From contig NZ_CP014766.1 in the NCBI RefSeq assembly GCF_001611675.1, positions 1 through 64,000 on the forward strand: a stretch of 64,000 bases of DNA, in the 5' to 3' direction. This document shows positions 52,383 to 62,122 of the stretch, in pieces. The notes under the pieces are model-generated. The model did not search any database. It saw only the letters and a program-made list of their open reading frames with translations, and was not told the origin of the DNA. Each line of letters starts with the position of its first letter. Position 1 is the first letter of the stretch. This stretch comes from Pontibacter akesuensis. GTDB lineage: Bacteria; Bacteroidota; Bacteroidia; Cytophagales; Hymenobacteraceae. The position numbers and the translations under genes were made by a program.

Positions 52383-54047
52383 ATGAACAAGACCCTACGC
52401 ACCTTTGCCGCAGCACTGCTGTTGGGCAGCTCGCTTTTCAGTAGCTGCACCAGCATACAAAAGGGCACTGAAGAGGCAGACCTGATCGTGTACAACGGCA
52501 CTATTTACACGGTGAATGAGAACTTCGATAAAGCCGAGGCTTTTGCCGTAAAGGACGGCAAAATTATAGCCGTTGGATCAGCAGAAACCATTCGAAATAC
52601 TTACAAAGCTAAAGAGGAACTGGATGCACAGGGAAAAACAATTTATCCCGGCCTTATTGACGCCCATGCGCATTTCTACCGCTACGGACTCGCCTTGCAG
52701 TCGGCCGATCTGGTGGGAACGAAGTCGTTTGAGGAGGTCGTGCGCAAGGTAACGCAGCAGCGTGAAAAGTACCCGGATACAGAGTGGATTACCGGCCGCG
52801 GCTGGGACCAGAACGACTGGGAGGAAAAAGAATTCCCGACGAAGGATACGCTGGACCAGCTGTTTCCGTCCACTCCTGTTATCATCACCCGCATTGATGG
52901 CCATGCCGCACTCGCCAACCAAAAGGCGCTGGACCTTGCGGGCATAAACGCAAACACGAAAATGGTGGGTGGCCTGGTAGAGGTGAAGAACGGGCAAATG
53001 ACTGGTATCCTGATTGACAATGCAGTGGACCTGGTAACAGCAAAAATTCCGGATGCATCAGAGCAGGAAAAGCGGCAGGCGCTGCAGAACGCAGAAGCGA
53101 ACGTTTTTGCCGTGGGGATCACCTCCCTGGATGATGCCGGCCTAGACAAGGCTACAGTGGACCTGATGGACGACATGCACCGGAAAGGCGACCTGCGAAT
53201 CCGGGTGTATGCCATGCTGAACCCAACCGAAGGAAACAAAGCGCATTATTTTAAAAACGGTCCTTACAAGACAGACAGGCTGAATGTACGCTCGTTCAAG
53301 GTTTATGCGGACGGGGCGCTTGGGTCCAGAGGCGCAAACCTGATTGAGCCGTACCACGACCGCGCGGGCCATTACGGTTTCCTGCTGGCCTCCGAGCAGG
53401 AGTTTCGCGACATCGCCAAAGAACTTAATGAGCATGATTTCCAGATGAACACGCACGCCATCGGCGACTCTGCCAACCGCCTGCTGCTGGACATCTACGG
53501 AGAGGTGTTGGGAGGCAAAAACGACAAACGCTGGCGCATTGAGCACTCGCAGATCGTGAACCCGGCTGACATGGACAAGTTTGGGAAGTACAGCATCATT
53601 CCTTCGGTGCAGCCAACGCACGCAACCTCTGATATGTACTGGGCCGGCGACCGATTGGGCAGCAATCGCATCGCGCACGCGTACCCGTTCAAGGAACTGA
53701 TGGAGCAGAACGGTTATATTCCATTAGGCTCTGATTTCCCGGTGGAGGACATCAATCCATTCTATACGTTCCATGCAGCCGTGGCCAGGCAGGATGCGGA
53801 GAATTATCCCCAGGGCGGTTTCCAGATGGAGAACGCACTCAGCCGCGAGGAGGCCCTGCGTGGCATGACGATCTGGGCGGCAAAAGCCAACTTCGAGGAA
53901 GGCGAAAAGGGAAGTATAGAACCTGGTAAGTTTGCCGATTTTATACTTGTAGACCGCGATCTGATGAAAGTAAAGCCAGAGGAAATGCGCAACACACAGG
54001 TGCTGCAAACCTATGTGAATGGAAAGCAGGTTTACAAAAAGAAGTAG
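52383..54047 (+). CDS. Amidohydrolase lipoprotein (YtcJ-like)
   Basis: A 554-residue metal-dependent hydrolase anchored by lipid. The ATG at 52383 gives MNKTLRTFAAALLLGSSLFS with lipobox SSC. The amidohydrolase core carries the HxH metal motif in YPGLIDAHAHFYRYG, and later FQMNTHAIGDSANRLLLDIY, RWRIEHSQIVNP and IPLGSDFPVEDINPF, all typical of YtcJ. The C-terminal end GKFADFILVDRDLMKV folds back to the small beta domain. Its substrate is not known. It ends at a very long palindrome. Confidence 0.9.
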   Translation: MNKTLRTFAAALLLGSSLFSSCTSIQKGTEEADLIVYNGTIYTVNENFDKAEAFAVKDGKIIAVGSAETIRNTYKAKEELDAQGKTIYPGLIDAHAHFYRYGLALQSADLVGTKSFEEVVRKVTQQREKYPDTEWITGRGWDQNDWEEKEFPTKDTLDQLFPSTPVIITRIDGHAALANQKALDLAGINANTKMVGGLVEVKNGQMTGILIDNAVDLVTAKIPDASEQEKRQALQNAEANVFAVGITSLDDAGLDKATVDLMDDMHRKGDLRIRVYAMLNPTEGNKAHYFKNGPYKTDRLNVRSFKVYADGALGSRGANLIEPYHDRAGHYGFLLASEQEFRDIAKELNEHDFQMNTHAIGDSANRLLLDIYGEVLGGKNDKRWRIEHSQIVNPADMDKFGKYSIIPSVQPTHATSDMYWAGDRLGSNRIAHAYPFKELMEQNGYIPLGSDFPVEDINPFYTFHAAVARQDAENYPQGGFQMENALSREEALRGMTIWAAKANFEEGEKGSIEPGKFADFILVDRDLMKVKPEEMRNTQVLQTYVNGKQVYKKK

Positions 54048-54056
54048 CCAAGCAAG

Positions 54057-54129
54057 CTCAAACAAGTGAATAAACAAATGGCCGCTGCGGTTCTACCGCA
54101 GCGGCCATTTGTTTATTCACTTGTTTGAG
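54057..54129. terminator. Long perfect palindrome (34-bp arms) between convergent genes
   Basis: Arms 54057-54090 and 54096-54129 are exact reverse complements around the loop TTCTA. GC-rich bases (GGCCGCTGCGG) sit next to the loop, with AT-rich ends outside. It can terminate both the amidohydrolase gene and the MFS gene, but the arms are much longer than usual for a terminator. Confidence 0.8.
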
Positions 54130-54153
54130 GCTCTGAATTTTACTTTGTTACAT

Positions 54154-55485
54154 TCAGCTTCCAGCTAGCTGCACATTTTGCGCCTGTGCCTCCAGATTAG
54201 CTCTTTTGCCACGCACCAGAAACAGGAAGATCAACCCAAGTATAAAAAAGGATATCAGCGCCAGCACACTGTAGCGCATAGAACCCGTTGCCTGCGCGAT
54301 AGCGCCGTAGGCCAGCGTTCCCAACACGATGGAGATTTTCTCGGTTACATCGTAGAAGCTAAAGAAGGAGGCGTGATCGATGGTGGTGGCAGGAATAAGT
54401 TTGGAATAAGTGGATCGGGACAATGCCTGTATCCCTCCCATCACAGAACCCACAACTGCGGCCAGACCATAAAACTGGTATTCGCCATAAGTGAAATAGG
54501 CCCCCACGCAAACAACGATCCAAATGCAGACTGCCATAATTAACGCCTGAATATTACCATACCTGGCTGATAACTTAGAAAATACGTAGGCGCCGGCAAC
54601 AGCCACCAGCTGAATGATGAGAACAGTAAGTATAAGCACCTCGCTTGGCAGCCGTAGTTCTACCTCCCCAAAAATGGCAGCCAGATACATCACTGTTTGC
54701 ACCCCCATGTTGTAAAAAAAGTAGGCTAACAAAAAACGCTTGAGCAAAGGCAGCCCCTTCACCTGCTGCAGCACATGCTGCAGCTCTTTAAAGCCATTCA
54801 GAAGCCAACTGCCCTCCGGCTTCCGGGCATACACGTTACCGGGAAGGTGGTAAAAAGAATACTGTGCGAAAGCAAACCACCAGATGCCTGTTGTCAGGAA
54901 GGCAATGCGCGGCGGCAGGGACGTATTTTCCGGGGCAATACCAAACCACTCCGGCTTCATGATCATCATCAGGTTGAAGATCAGCAGCAATACGCTGCCC
55001 ACATAACCCATGGAAAAGCCGCGGGCACTAAGGCTATCGAATTTATCCTCGGTGGCGATTTCGGGCAAATAGGCATTGTAAAACACAATACTGCCGCTAT
55101 ACCCAATGGTAGCCAGCACAAAGAGAATAACAGAAAGAGTGAAGGTTTCAAAGGTAAAGAAGTATAAACCGGCGCAGGAAAGAGACCCCAGGTAACAGAA
55201 CAGCCTCAAAAACAGCTTCTTCCGTCCACTGTAATCGGCAATGGCTGTAAGTATTGGGCTCAAAACGGCTATGATAAGAAAAGCCGCTGAAATGGCGTAG
55301 GTAAAGAGCACCGAACTTTCCAACTCAGCACCCAGAAAATTCACCACAGAGGTACCATCAGGCCGTCGGGCAACGGCGGTAAAGTAAATGGGAAAGATAG
55401 TAGAGGTGATGACCAGCGAGTAAACGGAATTGGCCCAATCATAAAAGCACCAGGCACGGGTAACGGTGGGGTTATTCTTTTCCAT
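54154..55485 (-). CDS. MFS transporter, UMF1 (Atg22-like) family
   Basis: About 443 residues with roughly 12 hydrophobic helices. The start at the ATG at 55485 (MEKNNPTVTRAW) is preferred over one five codons earlier. The UMF1 signature CFYDWANSVYSLVITSTIFP opens helix 1, and the late YGAIAQATGSMRYSVLALI and QALSRSTYSKLIPATTIDHA are typical of this group. Members are putative small-molecule permeases, some linked to amino-acid or peptidoglycan-fragment export. The cargo is unknown. Confidence 0.9.
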   Translation of the reverse strand: MEKNNPTVTRAWCFYDWANSVYSLVITSTIFPIYFTAVARRPDGTSVVNFLGAELESSVLFTYAISAAFLIIAVLSPILTAIADYSGRKKLFLRLFCYLGSLSCAGLYFFTFETFTLSVILFVLATIGYSGSIVFYNAYLPEIATEDKFDSLSARGFSMGYVGSVLLLIFNLMMIMKPEWFGIAPENTSLPPRIAFLTTGIWWFAFAQYSFYHLPGNVYARKPEGSWLLNGFKELQHVLQQVKGLPLLKRFLLAYFFYNMGVQTVMYLAAIFGEVELRLPSEVLILTVLIIQLVAVAGAYVFSKLSARYGNIQALIMAVCIWIVVCVGAYFTYGEYQFYGLAAVVGSVMGGIQALSRSTYSKLIPATTIDHASFFSFYDVTEKISIVLGTLAYGAIAQATGSMRYSVLALISFFILGLIFLFLVRGKRANLEAQAQNVQLAGS

Positions 55486-55547
55486 GAGCCAAAATAACAA
55501 AAAAACTGATCTCTTTTCACCTCACATTAATTCGGGAGGAAAAGGAA

Positions 55548-57032
55548 TCAGTGCTTTTGCCGTAGCTCCAGTAATTCCAACACAAGCGCCCACAGGTGCT
55601 CATACGGCACCACTTCCACCTCGGCAAAAGCATCACCGGGCAGCGGTGTGACTTTTAATTTGTTCAGCAGTTTCTCCCCCCGCTCCTGCACAACCGCTAA
55701 ACTATGCTCCTGAAGCGCCAACTGCAGCATGCGCATGAAAAGCCGAGGCCGCTCAGCCTTCTCTCCCTTCAGATACTTGCTGGTATACTTGCGTACCCGC
55801 TCAGCCTGCTGTTCCAGGTCATTTTTAGGTTTTGCCAATACCTCCAGGATGTCCAGCTGCAAGAGTGCTAGGTTGAACCCTGTTTTATCTTTAGGTAAAA
55901 AAGCTAGCTGGCCTTTGAAGCTTTCTTTCAGCTCCACCTTATCAATCCAACTTACCTTCTCTAGCAACAGCGCGTGAAGCCTGATTAACTCGAACCGTTC
56001 TAAAATTATATCTGAAATTTTAGCATGGTGCCCTTCCGTCAAGGCTCCTTCCAACAAGCTGACTGCTAAGCCATACTGCCGAGCATGAAGCGCTAGCAAA
56101 ATGTAGTTCTCCATCACGGCATACCAATTAGATGAGAATTGATCGAAGTGGTTTACTGCCTCAGCAGCCAATGTTAAGCCCTCCTCGTAACGCTTACTCC
56201 TGAGTAAAGCGTAAATTTGAATATGCAGGTTAAACCTGTGGTTATACCAAGCTTTGTTAATTAGCCCTTTCGTGTGTAGCTTGTTTGCTTCTATCACCGC
56301 CTCTACCACGCCTTCATAGTTTCCTGAAAATTCCAGGTAATTAATTCTAAGTATGTGGTAGTATGAATATACTACAGAAGACCCTGTGCTCTGCCAGATC
56401 GACCGCATGTGGGCTAGCGTGTCAGGATACTGACTGAGCAAAGCAGCCCGTGCTTTAACGTTTGTTTTCTGCTGCACCATGCACAGATGGTAAATTTTCA
56501 ACGCCTCCTGCTCGGCAGCTCTTAATGGCCGTTCCTGATGCAGTAACGAATCTAACCGCATGTATTCTTTAAGATTTCCTGAGTTGGCACATAAGGTCTG
56601 TTTGTACTCAAGCGCTTTTATACCTAAATCGGTTAATTCGTTTTCTTTGGCCAATTCCCAGACTTGGTCAAACTTCCTGTCCGCCATGCGTTGCTCGCTT
56701 AGCTGCATCAAGGTAAAACCGTTGTGCAGGAGAGACAGGCATTCTTGCGTTGCAATAATGTGCTGGTCAAAATACTTATCTGTTAGTTTAACAAGATGAA
56801 GGTGGTTGTTCAGCTTTTTACGGAAGCGCGACTTCAGCATACGGTAATTACTCGTGAGAGTCTCACTCCCATATAAAGCAAAAGTGGCGTCCTGGTCCGT
56901 TCTAACTTTCGATTCTTCCAACAACCTGAAAAGCCGGGCCTCCAGGGTGTGTTCGTCCTGAAGGTTTAACAAAACAGAGCCTTTTTGCCCATGCCGGTTA
57001 ATCAGTTTCACAAGCCTTGACAGTTCTTCCAA
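55548..57032 (-). CDS. Helical-repeat protein of unknown function, tandem relative 1
   Basis: A 494-residue cytoplasmic protein without signal or membrane segments. It shares with the next gene an N-terminal pattern (residues 1-80, ending in the basic helix MLKSRFRKKLNNHLHLV). A long chain of helix pairs of TPR/SEL1-like character follows (AWYNHRFNLHIQIYALLRSK, RYEEGLTLAAEAVNHFDQFS, SNWYAVMENYILLALHARQY). A conserved C-terminus (DAFAEVEVVPYEHLW) closes the chain. I do not recognise the family. It begins 3 bp after the stop of the upstream copy, so the two form one operon. Its setting beside a peptide gene and importer suggests a peptide-binding role. Confidence 0.6.
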   Translation of the reverse strand: MEELSRLVKLINRHGQKGSVLLNLQDEHTLEARLFRLLEESKVRTDQDATFALYGSETLTSNYRMLKSRFRKKLNNHLHLVKLTDKYFDQHIIATQECLSLLHNGFTLMQLSEQRMADRKFDQVWELAKENELTDLGIKALEYKQTLCANSGNLKEYMRLDSLLHQERPLRAAEQEALKIYHLCMVQQKTNVKARAALLSQYPDTLAHMRSIWQSTGSSVVYSYYHILRINYLEFSGNYEGVVEAVIEANKLHTKGLINKAWYNHRFNLHIQIYALLRSKRYEEGLTLAAEAVNHFDQFSSNWYAVMENYILLALHARQYGLAVSLLEGALTEGHHAKISDIILERFELIRLHALLLEKVSWIDKVELKESFKGQLAFLPKDKTGFNLALLQLDILEVLAKPKNDLEQQAERVRKYTSKYLKGEKAERPRLFMRMLQLALQEHSLAVVQERGEKLLNKLKVTPLPGDAFAEVEVVPYEHLWALVLELLELRQKH

Positions 57033-57035
57033 CTC

Positions 57036-58508
57036 TTAATAGTTATCATCTAAAACAGAAAGAATGTGCTCCCAAAGGTGCTCATAGGGCACAATCTCTA
57101 TTTCAGCGTAGGCATCTCCAGGGGTTGGGGTTTCGATCAGTTTCTGATACAGCTTCAGCCCTTTCTTGCGACAGGCAGCGGCATTAAAATCTTCAGTGAC
57201 TGAAAGGATGAGAAGCTTCAGAAAAAGTTTGCTCCGTAAACTGAAGGAATCTTTTAGATGAGTATTGATATATTTTTTTAGGCTTTCAATGCGATAAAGC
57301 AGCGCTTCTGTTTCCTTCTTTTGCAGATAATATATAAACTGTAGAATAAGTATGGCCACATTAAAACCCTGCTTGTCCTTGCTGTACTCCGGAAGAGACA
57401 TGAGAAAGGGATTGATTGCCTTACCCGAATAAATTTTCCTATTTATCACAAACAGATAAGCCTCGTATATTTTCCACCTCTCCTTGGCAGAAACAGATAC
57501 ATTGTTGATGGAATTGTTATGTAGTACTCTATGTATTACAACTTCAGCCAATTCATAGTTCTTTTCATGGATAGCCAAAAGATAGAAGTTCTCCTGGAAT
57601 GCAAACCAATTTGCTGACCTTTCGTCAAAAAGTTTCATGTATTCGGTTGCATACTCAAGCCCTGTGGCATACCTTTTTAGCCTTAAAAGCGCGTAAACAA
57701 GTATATACTTGTTATACAAACTGTCGAAACGGTATTTATTAACCAGACCTTTTGCCAGCAGCTTCTCCGAAAATATTGTCAACTGTAGAATCTTCTCAAA
57801 GTCTCCAATCATTTCATAATAAAGGATTGAAAGCTTATAAAAAGAATTAAAAGCCTCGTAAGTACCAGAGCACCGCCACAATTCCTTTACTTCCTGTACT
57901 TTCAGATCCAGTTCCGCAACAAGAAGCCTTCTGTTTTTTACACTTTTATGCGCTGACACCCGCATTAACTGGTAAATATTTTGGGCTTTACGCTCAGTAA
58001 TTTTATTATCTAGCATTTTGTTATACTCACTCACCTGTTTCTGGTATAAAGTGTGCTTACCTGTAAAGGCGTAACACGACAGGATTAACTCATATGCCAG
58101 AAGGGTTTGATTGGTAAATGAAAACATAATAGCAACGGAGAGCGCCTTATTTGCGATACTCACTGCTAGTTGAAACCTTTGGTTTCGGAATAAGACATTG
58201 GCCTTAATAAGCAGTTGCTGACAATACTGTTCCTGCTGATAAATTAAGTTTTCATCATTATCGAACTCGTAGAGCAATAACATATCATACAATTTTGCTT
58301 TAACCCGGTGTTTAAGCATCTTGTACTTATAGTTATTCGGCAAATCGTTGTATAGTTGTTGAGCAGCCTCTGTGTCATCTTTAATAGCACCACTCGTAAC
58401 CATCGCAAAGAATTGCGCCTCTTTGCTAGTGCTTCTATTAGACTTAAAAAGACTTCCTTTCGTTGGGCTAGCTTTTAACACTTCAACCAGTTGTAATATT
58501 TCTTCCAA
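57036..58508 (-). CDS. Helical-repeat protein of unknown function, tandem relative 2
   Basis: A 490-residue relative of the downstream protein, alike in length, layout and many positions: MEEILQLVEVLKASPTKGSL, the basic helix YKMLKHRVKAKLYDMLLL, repeated helices (YKLSILYYEMIGDFEKIL, YILVYALLRLKRYATGLEYA, NWFAFQENFYLLAIHEKNYE) and the end DAYAEIEIVPYEHLW. No HTH is obvious. The gene is AT-richer than most of the window, which may indicate transfer or a low-expression gene. It is the first gene of the operon, divergent from the small peptide gene at 58812. The copies have diverged, suggesting old duplication and specialisation. Confidence 0.62.
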   Translation of the reverse strand: MEEILQLVEVLKASPTKGSLFKSNRSTSKEAQFFAMVTSGAIKDDTEAAQQLYNDLPNNYKYKMLKHRVKAKLYDMLLLYEFDNDENLIYQQEQYCQQLLIKANVLFRNQRFQLAVSIANKALSVAIMFSFTNQTLLAYELILSCYAFTGKHTLYQKQVSEYNKMLDNKITERKAQNIYQLMRVSAHKSVKNRRLLVAELDLKVQEVKELWRCSGTYEAFNSFYKLSILYYEMIGDFEKILQLTIFSEKLLAKGLVNKYRFDSLYNKYILVYALLRLKRYATGLEYATEYMKLFDERSANWFAFQENFYLLAIHEKNYELAEVVIHRVLHNNSINNVSVSAKERWKIYEAYLFVINRKIYSGKAINPFLMSLPEYSKDKQGFNVAILILQFIYYLQKKETEALLYRIESLKKYINTHLKDSFSLRSKLFLKLLILSVTEDFNAAACRKKGLKLYQKLIETPTPGDAYAEIEIVPYEHLWEHILSVLDDNY

Positions 58509-58811
58509 AAGTTATATCTTATAACGGTATAATAAATGTTACAATTAGCTCAAAAGCTTACTTTTTAGGCAAAGCCACTTTATATATTTTTGAAATACTG
58601 ACATCTGAAATTTTATTTACCAGATGTTACAATATATAAATTCTGATTTTAAATAACATTTTAATTTTTAAAACAGCACAATATTTTCTGATTTTTATAA
58701 GAATTCCCTTATAAAACAATGCAATTTTAATAGTTACTTTTATTATTACTTATTCCTTTTAAAGTAGACCTCATTTTAGAAATATTTGCTTATAACTTAA
58801 ACACTCACATC
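58509..58811. other. AT-rich divergent promoter region of the tandem gene pair and the peptide gene
   Basis: About 300 bp, strikingly AT-rich. AATATTTG at 58781-58788 is one base off the TAnnTTTG -7 consensus and lies 23 bases before the ATG of the peptide gene. Short dyads such as TTATAAGAATTCCCTTATAA near 58695-58716 could be a regulator site. No further gene was seen. Confidence 0.4.
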
Positions 58812-58961
58812 ATGATAACTCTGATCGTCACTATCATCATTTCTTTGTTCCCTACATCAGGTGATAAAAGCACTACTGGTACTACTACTCCTACAACTCA
58901 GCCAGCAACTGAACAACCTATATCTACATTCGGCGGAACAACTGGCTGGATCGATAAATAA
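58812..58961 (+). CDS. Putative small exported peptide
   Basis: A 49-codon gene. It opens MITLIVTIIISLFPTSGDKS: a short hydrophobic stretch like a signal sequence, then a Thr/Pro/Gly-rich hydrophilic part (TTGTTTPTTQPATEQPISTF) and the end GGTTGWIDK. There is no family match I can recall. It lies between the divergent tandem genes and the oligopeptide-binding lipoprotein gene, 56 bp ahead of the latter. This layout is that of an exported signal or antimicrobial peptide with its uptake system. The coding assignment rests on context, the hydrophobic start and the promoter-like octamer upstream. Confidence 0.45.
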   Translation: MITLIVTIIISLFPTSGDKSTTGTTTPTTQPATEQPISTFGGTTGWIDK

Positions 58962-59017
58962 CATTGCCCCTTTTTCCCTATCTTGCCCCTAAAAGCTTGT
59001 AGCTTAAAAGGCGATTC

Positions 59018-60742
59018 ATGAGGAAAATTAGTCAGGCATTAATTTGCTGCATACTCTTACTTACATGCTGTGGCCAGCCTGAGCGGGCGCCTGAAGAGGT
59101 GCGTGTACGGCTGCAGGCAGAGCCGGAAACACTAAGCCCTGTCAGCTACAGTGATGCCGGGGCTTTACAGATCATCAACCTTCTGTTCCAGAGTTTGCTT
59201 AGCGCTGATTTGGGCACGAATAAGGTGAAGCCTTTTTTGGCTGCAGAGCTACCTGTGATTCAGCAGCAGGACTCCCTAACGCTATTTACCTACACCATTA
59301 GGGAAGAAGCCACGTGGACAGACGGCAGACCTGTTACAGCAGCAGATGTAGCTTTTACCCTGAAGGTTTTAAAAGCTCCTTTGCTCAATAACGAGAGCAT
59401 GAAGCCGCAGGTAGAATTTATTCAGGATATCAGGTTTGATGAGAGGAACAACAGGCGTTTTACGCTGGTTTGTGCTGGCTTCGCTCCTGAGATGGAACTG
59501 CTGACAGGTGATTACTTCATTCTGCCGTCCCATGTCTTCGATCCTGAAAACTTACTTCAGCACCTTCGCGTGGCTGATTTAGCTGGAAGCTCTTCCAAGC
59601 TGGAAAACGATAGTAAACTTAAAACTTATGCAGCCAGGTTTAATTCTGCCGAGTATGGGCGGGACCCGAACCTGCTGCAAGGCAGTGGCGGCTATACATT
59701 AGAGAATTGGGTAAACGGCCAATACCTGACATTGGCGCGCAAAAAAGACTGGTGGGGGAATAACACATCTAACACACAACATCTGACAGCCATTCCGGAA
59801 CGCGTTAGTTTTCAGATTATACCAGATATCACAACGGCTCTGCTGGCGCTGAAAAACCAGCAGCTGGATGTACTCGAGAACATTCCAGCTGCTGAGTTTG
59901 ACCAGTTAAAGCAAAACGAGAACTTTCAGGAACACTATGCGCTTTTCGCGCCCGATGCCTACGAATTCGTATATGCAGGCATTAACTCACGCCTTCCCAA
60001 ATTTGCCGATAAAAGAACTCGTCAGGCTATCGCCCACCTATTGGACATCAACAGTGTGATCAAGGTCTCGCAGCAAAGTTATGCTACCCCAACAGTGGGC
60101 CCTATTCCGCCTTCTGTCCCTGAATATTACAACGCAAACCTCAAGCCATTTACCTATAACCCTGACAGAGCTATTGCGTTGCTGAAAGCTGCGGGTTGGT
60201 CACGGGAGCAGGATGGCTGGTTCAAAACCATTGAAGGCAAACGACAGCAACTTTCCATTAAGGCGAATTACCGCGCCGGAAACACCAACTTCGAAAATGC
60301 AGCCATTATCCTGCAGCAGAACGCAGCCAAGCTGGATATTCCGGTGCAGGTGCAGGCCATGGAGAACAGTTTGCTAAGCCAAAACCTGAAAGCGCATGAA
60401 TTTGACCTATTCTTCCGGGCGCTTTCAGGAAATCCTTTTGTTTTCAATTTCAAGCCACTCCTCCACACGAGTTATGCAGCGGCTGGCGGCTTGAACTATA
60501 CCGGATTTGGCACAGCAGAAAGCGATCAGATACTCGACAAAATCAGCTCAACGGCAGCAACCGAGGCAGAAAAGGCAGCGCTTCTAAAGCGTCTGCAGCA
60601 TATTATGCATGAAGAAGCCTCTTTTATTTCCATGTATTACCAGAAGGACCGCCTGGCAGTGCATCGCCGGTTCGGTAACCTGAAAATATCCGGTCTGAAG
60701 CCTAACTATGATGTTAGCGCCTTCACCCTTAAAAAAGAGTAG
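59018..60742 (+). CDS. Oligopeptide ABC transporter substrate-binding lipoprotein (SBP_bac_5)
   Basis: A 574-residue periplasmic binding protein. The signal MRKISQALICCILLLTCCGQ has a lipobox (LTCC). Typical family-5 blocks are VRLQAEPETLSPVSYSDAGA, FTYTIREEATWTDGRPVTAA then DVAFTLKVLKAP, QLDVLENIPAAEFDQLKQN and RTRQAIAHLLDINSVIKV. These proteins bind peptides, nickel or sugars. The peptide setting (small upstream ORF, two Opp-type permeases) favours peptides. It is the first gene of a three-gene operon. Confidence 0.92.
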   Translation: MRKISQALICCILLLTCCGQPERAPEEVRVRLQAEPETLSPVSYSDAGALQIINLLFQSLLSADLGTNKVKPFLAAELPVIQQQDSLTLFTYTIREEATWTDGRPVTAADVAFTLKVLKAPLLNNESMKPQVEFIQDIRFDERNNRRFTLVCAGFAPEMELLTGDYFILPSHVFDPENLLQHLRVADLAGSSSKLENDSKLKTYAARFNSAEYGRDPNLLQGSGGYTLENWVNGQYLTLARKKDWWGNNTSNTQHLTAIPERVSFQIIPDITTALLALKNQQLDVLENIPAAEFDQLKQNENFQEHYALFAPDAYEFVYAGINSRLPKFADKRTRQAIAHLLDINSVIKVSQQSYATPTVGPIPPSVPEYYNANLKPFTYNPDRAIALLKAAGWSREQDGWFKTIEGKRQQLSIKANYRAGNTNFENAAIILQQNAAKLDIPVQVQAMENSLLSQNLKAHEFDLFFRALSGNPFVFNFKPLLHTSYAAAGGLNYTGFGTAESDQILDKISSTAATEAEKAALLKRLQHIMHEEASFISMYYQKDRLAVHRRFGNLKISGLKPNYDVSAFTLKKE

Positions 60743-60748
60743 GCGCCG

Positions 60749-62122
60749 ATGCTGTTGTCCCTGATCAGGAAGCTATTGTTGATTTTACCCGCGCTTTGGC
60801 TACTTGGCACTATAGTATTCCTTCTGAGCCGGCTCCTACCGGGCTCCTTTGGAGCAGAGCGCTTTCTGCAGAAGGAGGCAGGCTACTATAGCACAGGCAC
60901 AGAGCAGAGCAGGCAGGCAGCCTATGCTCAATTCCAGGAGAAGTCAGGTCTTGATCTGCCGCTGTTTTATTTTAGCCTCTCCTCCACTTCCCTGCCTGAT
61001 TCGCTGCAGCGTGTTTTCCCTGAGGCTCGTCGCCAACAGTTAGAAAAGCTGACGTTTGTTTATAGTGACTGGACTGCTGTAGCTGCGTATGATACCGCTG
61101 TGCAGCGACTTCTGTTAGGTGCCCCAACCAACACCGCACCTTACATTCAAACACTCCGCTACAGCACTGACCCTGAAAAGTTGCGAGTGGCGGCACAGCG
61201 TTTAACCCAATCAACCGATCAGGCACTGGCTAAGGCTGCAGTGGGTGTAGAACAAAAGCTACAGCAGCTGGAGCAGAATGGGCTAAAACACGCGTTCCTG
61301 CTTCCCCACATTAGTTGGCACGGCACTGACAACCAATACCACAAGTGGCTCACCATCCTGTTAGCTGGTGATTTAGGCACCTCTTACCGCACAGGACGGC
61401 CGGTGATGGAAATGGTGGAGGAAGCAATCGGCAACACGTTGTGGCTGCTGCTATGCAGCATGGCCCTAACCCTGATACTGGCCGTTGAATTAAGCGTACA
61501 GATGGCAAAGGGCCGTATGCAATGGCTTCGCCGCTTTACCTTGCCCTCTCTTTTCCTTTTGGACAGTATTCCGCTGTTTGTATTAGCGCTGCTGCTTTTG
61601 CTTCTGTTTGCTAATCCTAATTTCCTGCAGCTTTTCCCCATGTATGGCATGGGCTACTTTACCCCGCAAACCCTATCGCTTGGGCAGCAGGTGGCACAGT
61701 GGTTTCAGTTCATGGCGCTGCCCATCATCTGTCTGGTACTCGCGAACCTGCCTTACATGGCAAACCAATGTTATACTTTGCTGCAGGCTTCAATGCAGCA
61801 GGATTACACCCGCACCGCCAGAGCAAAGGGTTTACCGGAGCAGCAAATCATTCGGAAGCATGCCTTCCGGAATGCGCTTATTCCGCTCATCACCATCGTT
61901 TCTGATTTTTTACCGGCGCTGGTGGATGGCGCTTTCATCATCGAAACCATTTTTGCCATACCCGGTGTGGGGCGTCTGCTGGTGGAATCGGTACTGGCCC
62001 GTGACTACCCCGTTCTCCTGGCAATCGTGCTGGTAATTTTATTTGTGCGAATGGTAGCGTATGCACTGGCCGACATAGGATACGTCCTGGCGGACCCGCG
62101 CATCAAGCAACAAGTGGCATGA
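60749..62122 (+). CDS. Oligopeptide ABC transporter permease (DppB/OppB-like), enlarged
   Basis: A 457-residue inner-membrane subunit. The usual DppB is about 310-340 residues. The extra length lies between the first helix (residues 5-25, LLLILPALWLLGTIVFLLSR) and the second (about 225), forming an extracytoplasmic insertion of nearly 200 residues (QFQEKSGLDLPLFYFSLSST and onward). The EAA-like coupling motif is RTARAKGLPEQQIIRKHAFR, typical of Opp permeases. Its stop overlaps the next start by four bases (ATGA). Confidence 0.88.
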   Translation: MLLSLIRKLLLILPALWLLGTIVFLLSRLLPGSFGAERFLQKEAGYYSTGTEQSRQAAYAQFQEKSGLDLPLFYFSLSSTSLPDSLQRVFPEARRQQLEKLTFVYSDWTAVAAYDTAVQRLLLGAPTNTAPYIQTLRYSTDPEKLRVAAQRLTQSTDQALAKAAVGVEQKLQQLEQNGLKHAFLLPHISWHGTDNQYHKWLTILLAGDLGTSYRTGRPVMEMVEEAIGNTLWLLLCSMALTLILAVELSVQMAKGRMQWLRRFTLPSLFLLDSIPLFVLALLLLLLFANPNFLQLFPMYGMGYFTPQTLSLGQQVAQWFQFMALPIICLVLANLPYMANQCYTLLQASMQQDYTRTARAKGLPEQQIIRKHAFRNALIPLITIVSDFLPALVDGAFIIETIFAIPGVGRLLVESVLARDYPVLLAIVLVILFVRMVAYALADIGYVLADPRIKQQVA

